Below are positions 1-9,209 of a stretch of 64,000 bases of DNA, piece after piece. The stretch comes from Marinobacter sp. F3R08. GTDB taxonomy: Bacteria; Pseudomonadota; Gammaproteobacteria; Pseudomonadales; Oleiphilaceae. The DNA lies in NCBI RefSeq assembly GCF_018860425.1, contig NZ_JAHKPI010000014.1, forward strand, positions 556,074 to 620,073, written 5' to 3'. Below the pieces are notes generated by a model, which saw only the letters and a program-made list of their open reading frames with translations, ran no database searches and was not told where the DNA came from. A program made the position numbers and the translations under genes. Each line of letters opens with the position of its first letter. Positions within the stretch are counted from its first letter, which is position 1.

Positions 1-494
1 TGCCGGGATTTTTCGGCGGTTTTTTCGTTGATCTTCATCCACTGACGCATCAGCTCATCAACTCGGCTAAAAGCCAGGCTGAGGAGTATCCGGTTATAGA
101 AAGGCGTGCCTGCCGCCAGCATGGGCACCACGATCTTGGGACGTTGCAGGAAGTGGTGGTAAGAGTAGCAGCGAACGGCAGGGCCGGCCTCCTCGTCCAG
201 CCGGCGCTCCCATGCCAGCGCCTGCTCGCGGATTTCCGGGTCTGCCGGTGTCAGAGTATGCTCCGGAAAGCTCTGGTCCAGGTAATCCAGGATCGCGCCA
301 GAGCCCTGAACCACGTAACCATCATGGTCCAGCACCGGCACCGACGATGCTTTGCCGGTCAGTTTCCGGATGGCTTTCACATGCTGTCCGGGTAGCAGGT
401 TGACCGTTTCATAATTCAGCCCTTTGTAATCCAGGGCCCAGCGGACTTTCTCGCAGTAATGGGAAATGGCAAATTGGTAGAGTTTCAGTGCCAT
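1..494 (-). CDS. Glutathione S-transferase family protein (partial, C-terminus beyond left edge)
   Basis: The reading frame starts at an ATG at 494 and stays open to the window edge, giving about 164 residues. The N-terminus (MALKLYQFAISHYCEKVRWA) has the thioredoxin-fold GST pattern. A Cys sits near the end of the first strand, where several GST classes carry a catalytic Ser or Cys. The cis-Pro segment KASSVPVLDHDGYVVQGSGA and the SGAILDYLD helix fit the glutathione-binding G-site. A helical C-terminal domain begins around residue 85. The gene is divergent from the lipoprotein gene at 634. Substrate cannot be told from sequence. The family call is firm, the cellular role unknown. Confidence 0.85.
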   Translation of the reverse strand, partial: MALKLYQFAISHYCEKVRWALDYKGLNYETVNLLPGQHVKAIRKLTGKASSVPVLDHDGYVVQGSGAILDYLDQSFPEHTLTPADPEIREQALAWERRLDEEAGPAVRCYSYHHFLQRPKIVVPMLAAGTPFYNRILLSLAFSRVDELMRQWMKINEKTAEKSR

Positions 495-633
495 GGGGGT
501 TTCTCCTAGGGTCAGCGTACCAGCATACTGCCGGTGAGCTGGTATAAGAAGCCTCGTCGAGTTTTCACGGTGGCCTCGCCAGTCGTTGGGTTTTAAACTG
601 TCGCGTGAAATCATACCTATAAGGGAACTGATC

Positions 634-1608
634 ATGTACTCACGACGAGTTTCTGTGTTGTCCGTCGTCACTGCGGCAGGTCTGGCCGTCTCCGCCTGCA
701 CCTCACTACCGGAAACCAGCCCGCCGGTTTCCGCCAGCTATGCTTGCGGACAGCTTGATATAGCCGTATCCGGCCATGAGGACAGCGATCTGATCAGTGT
801 GGATTATCTGGATCGACAGGTCTTGCTCAGGCCCGAAGTCAGCGCCTCGGGGGCTTTGTATGTGGCCCCTGGCGATGATCAGACCCGTTTCTGGATCAAG
901 GGTGAAAAGGCAACTCTGACACTACAGGGTCAGAACTACCCGGAATGTCTGCAACCTGGCGATCCGGGCATGCCGTTCGAGGCACAGGGCAACGAGCCCT
1001 TCTGGCACGCGACGGTTGAGGGGGACGAGCTGTTGCTTACGCGTCTCTTTGAAGCGGAGAGAACCCGCCGTGTTCCGGTTGAACTGGCAACAGCAAACGG
1101 GAATGGCAGGGAATTCATGGCAACGCTGGATGATCAGCCCATGACGCTCACGGTGACTCACGAGCTGTGCGAAGACAGTATGTCCGGGGTTCAATACCCG
1201 GCTCAGGCGCGCCTGGTGGTCGGCAATGATGAGTTCACCGGGTGTGGGGGCGACCGTCAGCGTCTCTTGCGAGGAGCTGAGTGGGTTGTTGAAGATGTTG
1301 CGGACAAGGGCATCATTGACAGTTCGCGGATTACCATCGAGTTTCTTGAGGGTAACCGGATTGCCGGCAGGGCTACCTGTAATCGATACAGCGGCACTTA
1401 TAAGCTCGGCGGAGAGGGCATCGACATCGGCCCATTGGCAACAACCCGGATGGCCTGCGCGCCCGCGCTGATGCATCAGGAAGAACGTTTTCTTGCGCTC
1501 TTGGACGAGGTGACGTCAGCCCGTATCGGGCAACAGGGCCAGTTGCTTCTGTCGACACCGGACGGCAGCAGGATGCGAGCGTTTCAGTCTGACCACGACA
1601 GTCCGTAA
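634..1608 (+). CDS. META/HslJ-domain outer-membrane lipoprotein with N-terminal MliC-like region
   Basis: 324 residues from ATG 634, which has AAGGGA about 7 bases upstream; an upstream in-frame start at 586 has no such site. The N-terminus has a lipoprotein signal ending in LAVSAC, so the protein should be lipidated. The region at about residues 30-95, with a Cys pair, resembles MliC-type lysozyme-inhibitor modules. The middle (about 100-210) resembles the COG3650 domain (GNEPFWHATVEGDELLL). Residues 215-315 form a META domain of the HslJ type, with the ATCNRYSGTY and TTRMACAP signatures. Such proteins are tied to envelope stress and resistance to small molecules in other bacteria; here that is only inferred. 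Its stop overlaps the end of the convergent gene at 1584 by 25 bases. Confidence 0.8.
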   Translation: MYSRRVSVLSVVTAAGLAVSACTSLPETSPPVSASYACGQLDIAVSGHEDSDLISVDYLDRQVLLRPEVSASGALYVAPGDDQTRFWIKGEKATLTLQGQNYPECLQPGDPGMPFEAQGNEPFWHATVEGDELLLTRLFEAERTRRVPVELATANGNGREFMATLDDQPMTLTVTHELCEDSMSGVQYPAQARLVVGNDEFTGCGGDRQRLLRGAEWVVEDVADKGIIDSSRITIEFLEGNRIAGRATCNRYSGTYKLGGEGIDIGPLATTRMACAPALMHQEERFLALLDEVTSARIGQQGQLLLSTPDGSRMRAFQSDHDSP

Positions 1609-2414
1609 CTCGCCAGTATTTCTGTGATTCGTCCTGTGTTTTGCAGGGCTTTGATTCCGTCAGACAGATACGCTGCCAGTTCGGGCGAATCGCTGGCCGC
1701 CGATGAAAAAGCGATTTTCAGCGGGGACTCGTGTATCACCGCGACCATTTTCAGGTTCTGGCTCGGGTCGAGTGTTAATTGCCGCTCCATGACAAAGCGG
1801 TCTTCCGGGAAAACATCGGCACGCCTTTGATGCAGTAATTCGATAGCCCGGCTCAGAGGCGCGAGACCGGACAGAATCCACACCCGTTCAGGATCGCTCC
1901 GGTGACGAGTAATATAATCGTCGAGCTCAGGTGAGTAGGCGTAACCGTTGATCGCCAGCAAAGTGAGCTGGTTCAGTGAATCAATTCCCTGGTAGTGCCA
2001 GTTGCTGTCCGGCTGGGCGTAAAGTGCAATGATAGAGTACCCGATGGCGTGTTCCGGAAAGATGAACTCTGGTGAATTGCCGGGTAGTGCTCCGACAATG
2101 GCATCAACGTATCCGTCCCGGGCCTGCTGAACTGCTCGTGCCCAGCTCATGTTGACGTACTCTGTTTCGATACCGGCCAGAGCGAATGCTTCCCTGGCGA
2201 TGTCGATCATGTAACCTTCTTGTTCGGAGCCGGCCACGCAATTGTGAGGGCACCAGGGGTCTGCGGCGAGGACAATGCTCTTGCGGGTCGGTGTCGGCAC
2301 CTCAGCGCCCCTGGTTGCCTTGACTGCGGTTTCTGGAACGGCTGTTCGAGGGTCTTCTGCTTGCGGGCAGGCGGCAAGAAAAAGGACAGCAGAAAGAACC
2401 AGGGCTTTTGCCAT
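1584..2414 (-). CDS. Periplasmic solute-binding lipoprotein, SBP_bac_3 (amino-acid type) family
   Basis: 276 residues. The signal peptide ends in the lipobox FLAAC near residue 16, so the protein is probably membrane-tethered. The body has the type 3 solute-binding layout: IVLAADPWCPHNC at the start of lobe 1, a YMIDIAREAFALAGIETEYV segment, a DAIVGALPG strand and the LSDGIKALQNTGRITEILASYG ending typical of the family. No permease or ATPase of the polar amino-acid type lies beside it. It may therefore act as a stand-alone sensor or binding protein. It is followed downstream only by the convergent META lipoprotein. Ligand not predictable from sequence. Confidence 0.75.
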   Translation of the reverse strand: MAKALVLSAVLFLAACPQAEDPRTAVPETAVKATRGAEVPTPTRKSIVLAADPWCPHNCVAGSEQEGYMIDIAREAFALAGIETEYVNMSWARAVQQARDGYVDAIVGALPGNSPEFIFPEHAIGYSIIALYAQPDSNWHYQGIDSLNQLTLLAINGYAYSPELDDYITRHRSDPERVWILSGLAPLSRAIELLHQRRADVFPEDRFVMERQLTLDPSQNLKMVAVIHESPLKIAFSSAASDSPELAAYLSDGIKALQNTGRITEILASYGLSWSD

Positions 2415-2496
2415 GCTGATAGACCGGTATGCCGAGAAGTCGGCTCTATCTCAAGCATAGACCCTGGTGTCGGGTATTGTCATGGACAGGCGGCCA

Positions 2497-3555
2497 TTAG
2501 GCCGCGTTTTTGTTCCTTTCAGTGGAGGCCGCAGTCGGCACAAGTGCCCGGGCCAGGTCCGTCATCTGCAGTGTGCCAATGTGTTCACCGTCTCTCACAA
2601 CGCGGAAACGTAACGTCATGTCGCCCTCTGACTTCAGCAACACCGACTCCAGATTGTCATTTTCGGAGATGTCGCCTGCAAAGCTCGTGTCACCGTTGTC
2701 CCGCTGAGCCATGACGGAGCGAACCCTGAGAACCCGTGCCCGATTGATGTCGCTGATGAAGTCGACAATATACGGATCGCCGGGATTGAGCAGAATCTCC
2801 TGAGGGTCTCCCTGCTGAACGACTTCACCGTCTTTCAGAATGACCAGATGATCCGCAAGTTTCAGAGCTTCATCCAGGTCGTGGGTGATGAACACAATGG
2901 TTTTCTGAAGCTCTTCCTGCAGTTCCAGCAGCAGGTCCTGCATATCGGAACGGATCAATGGATCCAGTGCCGAGAAAGCCTCGTCCATCAACATGATCGG
3001 TGCATCCGAGACCAGGGCGCGGGCTATGCCCACACGCTGTTGCATGCCACCGGACAATTCATGGGGATACTGATTTTCATTACCCTCCAGTCCTACCCGT
3101 GCCAGCCATTTTCGGGCATCGGCCTCGAAATCTGATGTGGTGTAGCCACGGATGTTCTTGGCCATGCCGGCGTTTTCAAGCACCGTCTTGTGGGGCAGCA
3201 AGGCAAACTTCTGGAACACCATCGACATCCGCTCACGACGGAGTGTTCTGAGTTGTTGCTCGTTGTAGCCCATGATGTCTTCGCCATCGATACGGATCTC
3301 GCCGTCGGTAGGCTCGATCAGACGGTTCAGGTGTCGTATGAGCGTCGATTTGCCGGAACCGGACAGTCCCATGATGACGGTGATTTCGCCGTCCTGCATG
3401 TCAACATTGATGTCCCGGAGCCCCAGGACATGGTTCTGTTTTTCCAGCAGCTCGGCTTTATCCATGCCCCTGCGGACATACTCGAGACCGACATCCGGGG
3501 TTGGGCCGAAAATCTTGTACAGATTCTTTATCGAAATCTTGACGTTTTTTGTCAT
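2497..3555 (-). CDS. proV: Glycine betaine/proline ABC transporter ATP-binding protein
   Basis: 352 residues. ATG 3555 is preferred over a GTG at 3570 because GAGG lies a suitable distance upstream. It has all ABC ATPase motifs: Walker [11 protein letters not shown]-loop FQKFALLPH, signature LSGGMQQR, Walker [14 protein letters not shown] and the switch HDLDE. The N-terminal extension KIFGPTPD and C-terminal [13 protein letters not shown] are typical of ProV/OpuAA. The C-terminal 80 residues form a weak CBS-like regulatory region. It follows proW with only 11 bases between stop and start. It powers uptake of osmoprotectants across the inner membrane with ProW and ProX. Confidence 0.93.
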   Translation of the reverse strand: MTKNVKISIKNLYKIFGPTPDVGLEYVRRGMDKAELLEKQNHVLGLRDINVDMQDGEITVIMGLSGSGKSTLIRHLNRLIEPTDGEIRIDGEDIMGYNEQQLRTLRRERMSMVFQKFALLPHKTVLENAGMAKNIRGYTTSDFEADARKWLARVGLEGNENQYPHELSGGMQQRVGIARALVSDAPIMLMDEAFSALDPLIRSDMQDLLLELQEELQKTIVFITHDLDEALKLADHLVILKDGEVVQQGDPQEILLNPGDPYIVDFISDINRARVLRVRSVMAQRDNGDTSFAGDISENDNLESVLLKSEGDMTLRFRVVRDGEHIGTLQMTDLARALVPTAASTERNKNAA

Positions 3556-3566
3556 GATTGTGGTCC

Positions 3567-4601
3567 TCACTGCTTCTGCGCAGCATTGATGCGCGCCAGT
3601 GACGCTTTCGTTACCCGGTCCAGAATGACCGCGAGAATGACAATGCCCAGTCCGGACACCAGGCCGACGCCCAGCTCAAGATTGCGTATGCCGCGCAATA
3701 CCAGAACCCCCAGCCCGGGGGCGGACACGAGCGAGGCAATCACGACCATGGCCAGACTCATCATGATGGTCTGGTTAACGCCCGCCATGATATTGGGCAA
3801 CGCCAGGGGAATCTGGACCTTGTAGAGTTTTTGCCTGGCCGTCATACCGAAGGCATCTGCGGCTTCGATCACGTCTTTATCGACCAGCCGGATACCCAGG
3901 TTGGTCAGTCGAACAACGGGCACAATGGCGTACAGAATGATGGCAATGCCGTACAGTTTGGATTCGGTGACACTGAACAGGAAGATCAGCGGTATCAGAT
4001 ACACAAAGGGCGGCAACGTCTGGAGCATGTCGAGGATCGGTATCATCCCCCGTTGCAAGTTGTCACTTCGAGACATGGCAATGCCGATCGGAACGCCCAA
4101 TAGCACGCACAGGAAGGCACAAACAAAAATGATCGCAAGCGTCTGCATGGCGTATTCGTAGTAATCAATAAACGCCAGGCCACTAAAGCTGAGCGCAACG
4201 AAAGCCACCAGTTTCCAGGATTTGCTCACGAGAAACACAACCGCCATGAGGATCGGAATAATGATCCACCAGGGGGCACTGAGCATTGCATAAAGGGCGC
4301 CATCCAAAGCCCAGCTCAGAGGTTGTGTGACAGGGTCGAGCACCACGCTCAGACCGTCCTTCACAGCCAGGAACCCTTCCTCGAGGCCCTTGGTCAATTC
4401 TCTGGATTGCGGAAAGGCTGGACAAGCTTTGTTCAGCGCGTCCATGGACGGGAACGGAAGTTCCCAGATTGATACATCGGTGGTTTCCTCACCTTTGGAT
4501 TTGGACAACAACTGCGCCATGGACATCGGTGCGTTGCTCTTGCCCTCGGCACACCAGTCGTCGAGGCCCAAGGATGAAAAAACAAAATCGTAGGTAGCCA
4601 T
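3567..4601 (-). CDS. proW: Glycine betaine/proline ABC transporter permease
   Basis: 344 residues with a hydrophilic N-terminal stretch of about 85 residues and then at least six membrane segments. The BPD_transp_1 EAA-like loop is visible as EAADAFGMTARQKLYKVQIPLALPNIMAGV, conserved in the ProW/OpuAB family. It lies between proX and proV on the minus strand. A hairpin at 4665-4693 separates it from proX, so permease and ATPase may be expressed below the binding protein. The N-terminal extension matches ProW rather than the shorter OsmW-type permeases. Confidence 0.93.
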   Translation of the reverse strand: MATYDFVFSSLGLDDWCAEGKSNAPMSMAQLLSKSKGEETTDVSIWELPFPSMDALNKACPAFPQSRELTKGLEEGFLAVKDGLSVVLDPVTQPLSWALDGALYAMLSAPWWIIIPILMAVVFLVSKSWKLVAFVALSFSGLAFIDYYEYAMQTLAIIFVCAFLCVLLGVPIGIAMSRSDNLQRGMIPILDMLQTLPPFVYLIPLIFLFSVTESKLYGIAIILYAIVPVVRLTNLGIRLVDKDVIEAADAFGMTARQKLYKVQIPLALPNIMAGVNQTIMMSLAMVVIASLVSAPGLGVLVLRGIRNLELGVGLVSGLGIVILAVILDRVTKASLARINAAQKQ

Positions 4602-4664
4602 GGTTTGTCAGGTTCCTGCGCGTATCTCCGCCAGGTTAACGGACATCCGGTTATCGGTAAGAGG

Positions 4665-4693
4665 AAAAGTCAGGGCCAAAGGGCGGCCCTGAC
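4665..4693 (-). terminator. Hairpin between proX and proW (partial terminator or mRNA-stabilising stem)
   Basis: On the minus strand GTCAGGGCC pairs perfectly with GGCCCTGAC around a 7-base loop, followed by TTTTCC. It sits 15 bases after the proX stop and before proW. A short T-run suggests leaky termination, giving more ProX than ProW/ProV, as is common for binding-protein transport operons. Confidence 0.6.
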
Positions 4694-4707
4694 CTGAGGT
4701 GCTCGAC

Positions 4708-5676
4708 TCAGTTTCCAAGAATGGAAGCGAGCTTCTTCTGTGCGGAGTCGTTGAGCCACTCCTTCCAGGTTTCGGTGTTGTTGCTCAGGAAGTAGACGGC
4801 GGCCTCTTCTGCGGACGCGTTGTTTTCGCTCTTCCAGGCCAGAACCTGACTCATGGTGTCGGTCTCGAAGGTCATCTTGCTAAGCATGTCGGCAACTTCC
4901 GGCTCTCTCTCACGGAAATCGGTGGTGACCGAAGTCAGTACCGGTGCTGCCGGGAAGTCGGATACCTGGGGATCCGGGTTGTCCCGGTTCTGGTTCGCCG
5001 TGTGCGCCGCTTCCTTGTACTCGCCGAGATCAATGCGGGTCATATCGAACTTTCCGAGCGGCACGGTCGGGCCCCAGTAGTAGCCAAACCAGGGCTCTTC
5101 ACTTTGCACGGCCGATGCCATGGAAGATGCGAGGGTTTCACCGGAGCCGTGGTTGAATACCTCAATGCCCGAGGCTTCCAGGTCGAGTGCCTTGATCAGG
5201 TTGTCGTTAACGATACGGCAGCCCCAGCCATCGGGACAGTTGTTGAACCGGGCATCAACCAGTTCCGGGTTGGCCATGATGCCTTCGATGGTTTTCAGTT
5301 CCGGGTGCTTATCAACGACGTAGGTGGGAATCCACCAACCTTCAACGCCACCGGGCGTGAGTACCTTGCCCAGGCGCTCTACTTTGCCTTCTTCCTCAAG
5401 GCGCTTGTATACCTCGCCGGTAGAGTTGAGCCAGAGCTCGGTAACGATGTCAGGCTCGCCATTCTCCGCAACAGAGGTGATCGCAGGCACTGTATCGGAA
5501 GGAACCACTGCGACCTGGCAGCCGTAGCCCTGCTCCATAACAAACTTGGCCACGTTGGTAACGACCGAGGCTGATGCCCAGTTCATTTCGGTGATGGAAA
5601 CTTCACCACATTCAGCCTGGGCCAGGGCGGGTACGGAAAGTGCGCACAGCAGTGCAGCAGACGTAAGCTTTCGCAT
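4708..5676 (-). CDS. proX: Glycine betaine/proline ABC transporter substrate-binding protein
   Basis: 322 residues from ATG 5676, with AAGGAG at optimal distance. An in-frame upstream ATG at 5793 lacks such a site. A Sec signal peptide (MRKLTSAALLCALSVPALAQA) is present. The mature protein has the OpuAC fold signature: EMNWASASVVTNVAKFVMEQ, followed by a two-lobe body with WVPTYVVDKHPELK-like and WFGYYWGPT segments. Two Cys near CPDGWGCR may form a disulfide, as in ProX. It is first in the proX-proW-proV order. The 283-base divergent intergenic region upstream likely holds its promoter; a weak TTGTAA/TATCCT pair is visible but not convincing. Confidence 0.92.
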   Translation of the reverse strand: MRKLTSAALLCALSVPALAQAECGEVSITEMNWASASVVTNVAKFVMEQGYGCQVAVVPSDTVPAITSVAENGEPDIVTELWLNSTGEVYKRLEEEGKVERLGKVLTPGGVEGWWIPTYVVDKHPELKTIEGIMANPELVDARFNNCPDGWGCRIVNDNLIKALDLEASGIEVFNHGSGETLASSMASAVQSEEPWFGYYWGPTVPLGKFDMTRIDLGEYKEAAHTANQNRDNPDPQVSDFPAAPVLTSVTTDFREREPEVADMLSKMTFETDTMSQVLAWKSENNASAEEAAVYFLSNNTETWKEWLNDSAQKKLASILGN

Positions 5677-5959
5677 AGTCGCTTCTCCTTTAATTGTGTT
5701 GTGTTTTTTTACGGGTGTTTTAGATAGTACGGAGCCTCGATCGGAAAAGATCGGGTCAGGGGGTATTTTCTGATCACCAACGTGATATGACAAAACAATG
5801 GGGGCTCGGTTAGTACCTACTTAATAGGATAACGATCCTTGCTCGAGTTACAAGGGCGTATCTGAAATGCGTCTTTCATGAAGACATGTTGCCGGGCGCT
5901 ATCGTCAACAAGTTGTAGCATTTCGTCGTTAGAATCGGCACCCCTCAAGGGAGAATGCT

Positions 5960-7060
5960 ATGACCGAATTGCGTGACCTGACGCCCCATACCATCATTTC
6001 CAGTGAGCAAGCGGCCCGGGATGGACGCCAACGTCGTTTGCTGCGAACGTTCCTGCCCGAACTGGTCACCCTCGAACGCATGCTCGCTGAGGCCCCGGAG
6101 CAAGTCAGCACCAAGGTGATTCAGCGGGTGGAAATGAGAGATTTGTCGCTGCCAGTCTACCGTGTAGACATTGGTTCTTCCCGCCCGGATGTGCCGGCGG
6201 TATTGATTGTTGGTGGCGTGCACGGGCTCGAGCGTATAGGCAGTCAGGTGGTGATGGCGTGGCTACAATCGCTGCTCGCCAGAATGGCCTGGGACGAACC
6301 TCTGTCGGCATTATTGCAAACCGTGCGGATTACTCTGCTGCCCATTCTCAATCCGGGTGGAATGTACCTGAATCAGCGAAGCAACCCCAATGGCGTGGAT
6401 CTGATGCGCAACGCCCCCATTACCGCTCAGGCCCGCAGCGCTTTTCTGCTTGGCGGCCAACGGCTGTCGCCGCGTCTGCCCTGGTATACCGGAGACTCTG
6501 AGCAGGAGATGGAGCCGGAAAACCAGGCTCTGGAAGCGGTGATCGACGAACTGCTGCCGGGGCGCCCGTTCAGTGTAGCGCTGGACTGCCATTCCGGATT
6601 CGGCATGCAGGATCAGATCTGGTTTCCTTACGCATACCGGCGCAGACCCATGAGGCGTATCGCTTCCGTTATGGCACTGAAGCTGATCTGGGAGCAGGCG
6701 TACCCCAACCACGATTATCGGTTTGAACCCCAGTCCCGTCACTATCTCACGCATGGTGATTTATGGGATTACTTCTATAAACGGGTCAATCGTGAAAATC
6801 CGGGCGTTTTCCTGCCTCTTACCCTGGAGATGGGATCCTGGCGGTGGATCCGCAAGCGCCCGCGACAGCTGTTAAGACTGGACGGTTTTTTCAATCCCCT
6901 GGTTCCCCACCGGCACAAGCGGGTATTGCGCAGTCATCTGGCCTGGATGGATTTCCTGGTTCACGCCGCTGCAAGCCATGAAAACTGGTTGCCGGCACAG
7001 GAAGCGGAGTCCATGCTGAGGGAAGCGGCCATCATGCACTGGTATCGGGATTCTCACTAA
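5960..7060 (+). CDS. M14-family zinc carboxypeptidase-like protein
   Basis: 366 residues, no signal peptide, so probably cytoplasmic. The zinc-binding HxxE is visible at GGVHGLERIG (about residue 89). A later His ligand is in LDCHSGFG (about 210), and the expected catalytic Glu is in LTLEMGSW (about 290). The NPGGM and RSNPNGVDLMRN segments are typical of M14/succinylglutamate-desuccinylase-like folds. Substrate unknown: it could be a peptide amidase or carboxypeptidase. The start at 5960 follows GGGAGA. It is 40 bases upstream of a hydrolase gene and probably co-transcribed with it. Confidence 0.75.
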   Translation: MTELRDLTPHTIISSEQAARDGRQRRLLRTFLPELVTLERMLAEAPEQVSTKVIQRVEMRDLSLPVYRVDIGSSRPDVPAVLIVGGVHGLERIGSQVVMAWLQSLLARMAWDEPLSALLQTVRITLLPILNPGGMYLNQRSNPNGVDLMRNAPITAQARSAFLLGGQRLSPRLPWYTGDSEQEMEPENQALEAVIDELLPGRPFSVALDCHSGFGMQDQIWFPYAYRRRPMRRIASVMALKLIWEQAYPNHDYRFEPQSRHYLTHGDLWDYFYKRVNRENPGVFLPLTLEMGSWRWIRKRPRQLLRLDGFFNPLVPHRHKRVLRSHLAWMDFLVHAAASHENWLPAQEAESMLREAAIMHWYRDSH

Positions 7061-7100
7061 CGATCAGTGGGTCTGGGCATTCATCAACCGGAACGTTCGT

Positions 7101-7835
7101 ATGCACTGGATTCTGTTGAGGGGGCTCACGCGGGAACATGCACACTGGGGAAGCTTTCCGTCCCGACTGCGTGAGGCATTTCCGGATCATCAGTTCCATA
7201 TGGTCGATCTGCCGGGCACAGGTGTGCACTACCGGGAGGACAGTCCAGGGAGCGTGGCAGCTATTCGGGAGAAGGTCTCCGGGCGGGTCAGCCATATACC
7301 GGGTCCGTTCAGTATTATTGCGCTTTCCATGGGCGGTATGGTTGCACTGGACTGGGCCCAGCAGGCCCCCGGAGGCCGGATTCAGAATCTGGTTCTGATC
7401 AACACGAGCTCAGGATTCAGTCCGCCCTGGCAGCGTATGCGTCCAGGGGCATGGCCCAGGATTTTACGCCTGCTGACCCGACGGGAGCTATTTGACCGTG
7501 AGCGGGATATCCTCAGGCTAACGTCCAACCGTGAGGTGCCTCTGTCACTGGCGAAACAGTGGTACAGCATCCAGCGACAGCGACCAGTCAGTCCGCGGAA
7601 TGCGGTAACCCAGTTAACCGCTGCGGCGCGTTACAAACCCGGCCATGGTCGTCCGCTGCCCGATGCTCTGGTGCTGGCCAGCCGGGGCGACCGCATTGTT
7701 CACTGGCGCTGCAGTGCGGCTCTTGAGGAACGCTGGCAATGGACCATGAAGCTGCACCCGGATGCTGGCCACGACCTTCCGCTGGATGATCCGGACTGGA
7801 TTATCCGCCAGATCCGCACCTGGTTGCCCCGATAG
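7101..7835 (+). CDS. Alpha/beta hydrolase
   Basis: 244 residues. The oxyanion region WILLRGLTREHAHW is followed by the nucleophile elbow ALSMGGM (Ser about residue 76), the acid DALVLASRGDRIV (Asp about 198) and the His in HPDAGHDLPLDDPDW (about 221). This is a complete Ser-Asp-His triad. The helical cap is short. The gene probably forms a two-gene operon with the M14-like peptidase upstream. Reaction not predictable beyond ester or thioester hydrolysis. Confidence 0.85.
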   Translation: MHWILLRGLTREHAHWGSFPSRLREAFPDHQFHMVDLPGTGVHYREDSPGSVAAIREKVSGRVSHIPGPFSIIALSMGGMVALDWAQQAPGGRIQNLVLINTSSGFSPPWQRMRPGAWPRILRLLTRRELFDRERDILRLTSNREVPLSLAKQWYSIQRQRPVSPRNAVTQLTAAARYKPGHGRPLPDALVLASRGDRIVHWRCSAALEERWQWTMKLHPDAGHDLPLDDPDWIIRQIRTWLPR

Positions 7836-7924
7836 CGTTGGTTGCTTGACGCAACTCTTCTTTCCGGTCAGTCTTCTCTGCTGAACGATCAACCCCTCAT
7901 TCTTAAGGAACGGAGCCGATAATA

Positions 7925-8542
7925 ATGAAAATCTTCGAAACCAGGACCGCACCGAATCCACGCCGTGTTCGCATGTTCATGGCCGAAAAAGGGCTGTTGG
8001 ACAAGGCGGAGTTTGTCGAGATTGACCTGCAGAAAGGCGAAAACTTGACCCCTGAGTATGTGGCTCGCAATCCGATGAAGAAAGTGCCGGTGATGGAACT
8101 GGACGACGGTACCTGCATTGCCGAAACCATGGCGATCTGCCGTTTCTTTGAAGAAAGCTATCCGGATGCTCCGAGCCTGCTGGGCGATACGCCGCTGGAG
8201 AAAGCTCAGCTTGAACAGTGGCTGCGCTGGATCGAGCTCTTCTTTTTCATGCCGACGGGGATGTGCTTCCAGCATACCACCGGTTATTTCAAGGATCGGA
8301 TGAATCCAATCAAGGAGTGGGGCGAGGAGTGCGGCAAGAGCGTGGAAAAGTTTATGCACTTTCTCAACAAGCAGCTTGAGGGTAAGGAATACATCTGCTG
8401 TGACCGCTTCACGGCTGCTGATATCAACGCCTTCACAACAGTGGCATTTGCCCGGGTGGTTGGTATCCGGATAAAGCCTGAGCACACCAATCTGCAGGCC
8501 TGGTATGATCGCATCAAGGCACGTCCTTCGGCCGAGGCCTGA
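7925..8542 (+). CDS. Glutathione S-transferase
   Basis: 205 residues. The N-terminal thioredoxin fold carries MKKVPVMELDDGTCIAET, with the cis-Pro and the Glu/Thr that bind the glutathione gamma-glutamyl group. The C-terminal helical domain contains the FTAADINAFTTV capping-box motif with its conserved Asp. ATG 7925 follows a purine-rich AAGGAACGGAG site. It lies 36 bases before the DUF4202 gene and the two may be co-transcribed. It is a different subclass from the partial GST at the left edge. Confidence 0.9.
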   Translation: MKIFETRTAPNPRRVRMFMAEKGLLDKAEFVEIDLQKGENLTPEYVARNPMKKVPVMELDDGTCIAETMAICRFFEESYPDAPSLLGDTPLEKAQLEQWLRWIELFFFMPTGMCFQHTTGYFKDRMNPIKEWGEECGKSVEKFMHFLNKQLEGKEYICCDRFTAADINAFTTVAFARVVGIRIKPEHTNLQAWYDRIKARPSAEA

Positions 8543-8578
8543 GGCACGGACTACCCCGACACTGCAAGAGAGACGTTA

Positions 8579-9196
8579 ATGACGACAATGGATTCCGGCC
8601 TGCAATGCGCGCTGGCTGCTATCGATAAGGCGAATCAGGCCGACCCGAACCAGGAGCAAGTTGGCGAGGAACTTCTGCCCAAGGAGTATGCCTACAGTCA
8701 GCACATGACCCGCTGGCTGTTTGAGCTCGACCCCCAACCTTCGGAGCGCATGCAGATCGCCTGTCGCGCCCAGCACATAGAGCGCTGGACCATGCCCAGG
8801 AAGGACTATCCGGAGGGCAGAAAAGCCTATTACCAGTGGCGTCAGGCCTGTGGCCGGATGCATGGCAGGCGAGCTGCGGAAATCATGGCTGATTGTGGTT
8901 ATCCGACGGCGGAGTGTGAGCGGGTAGAGACCATCCTGACCAAGCGGGAACTGAGGCAGGATGAAGATACCCAGTTGCTGGAAGATGTGGCCTGCATGGT
9001 CTTTCTCGAGCGGTATTTTGCGGATTTCTATGAAGAAAAAGCGGACTACGACCGGGAGAAGTGGTTACGTATTGTGCGCCGGACCTGGGGCAAGATGTCG
9101 CCCCGGGCACACGGGGCGGCATTAAAGCTGGCCGAAGGTATGCCGGCACACTTGTTGGAGCTATTGCAGGAGGCTCTGGCCGAGCCTGGGGCCTGA
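8579..9196 (+). CDS. DUF4202 family protein
   Basis: 205 residues, soluble, almost entirely helical. It matches the DUF4202 pattern: a leading helix with ALAAIDKANQADPN, then HMTRWLFEL, RAQHIERWTMPR, KAYYQWR and MHGRRAAEIMADCGY. Conserved His and Asp residues (QHIERW, LEDVACMVFLERYF) recall an HD-phosphohydrolase-like helical core, but that is only an impression. In other genomes members sit near nitrogen and sulfur metabolism genes; here it follows a GST. No function is assigned. Confidence 0.75.
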   Translation: MTTMDSGLQCALAAIDKANQADPNQEQVGEELLPKEYAYSQHMTRWLFELDPQPSERMQIACRAQHIERWTMPRKDYPEGRKAYYQWRQACGRMHGRRAAEIMADCGYPTAECERVETILTKRELRQDEDTQLLEDVACMVFLERYFADFYEEKADYDREKWLRIVRRTWGKMSPRAHGAALKLAEGMPAHLLELLQEALAEPGA

Positions 9197-9209
9197 TGGG
9201 AGCCGGGAG

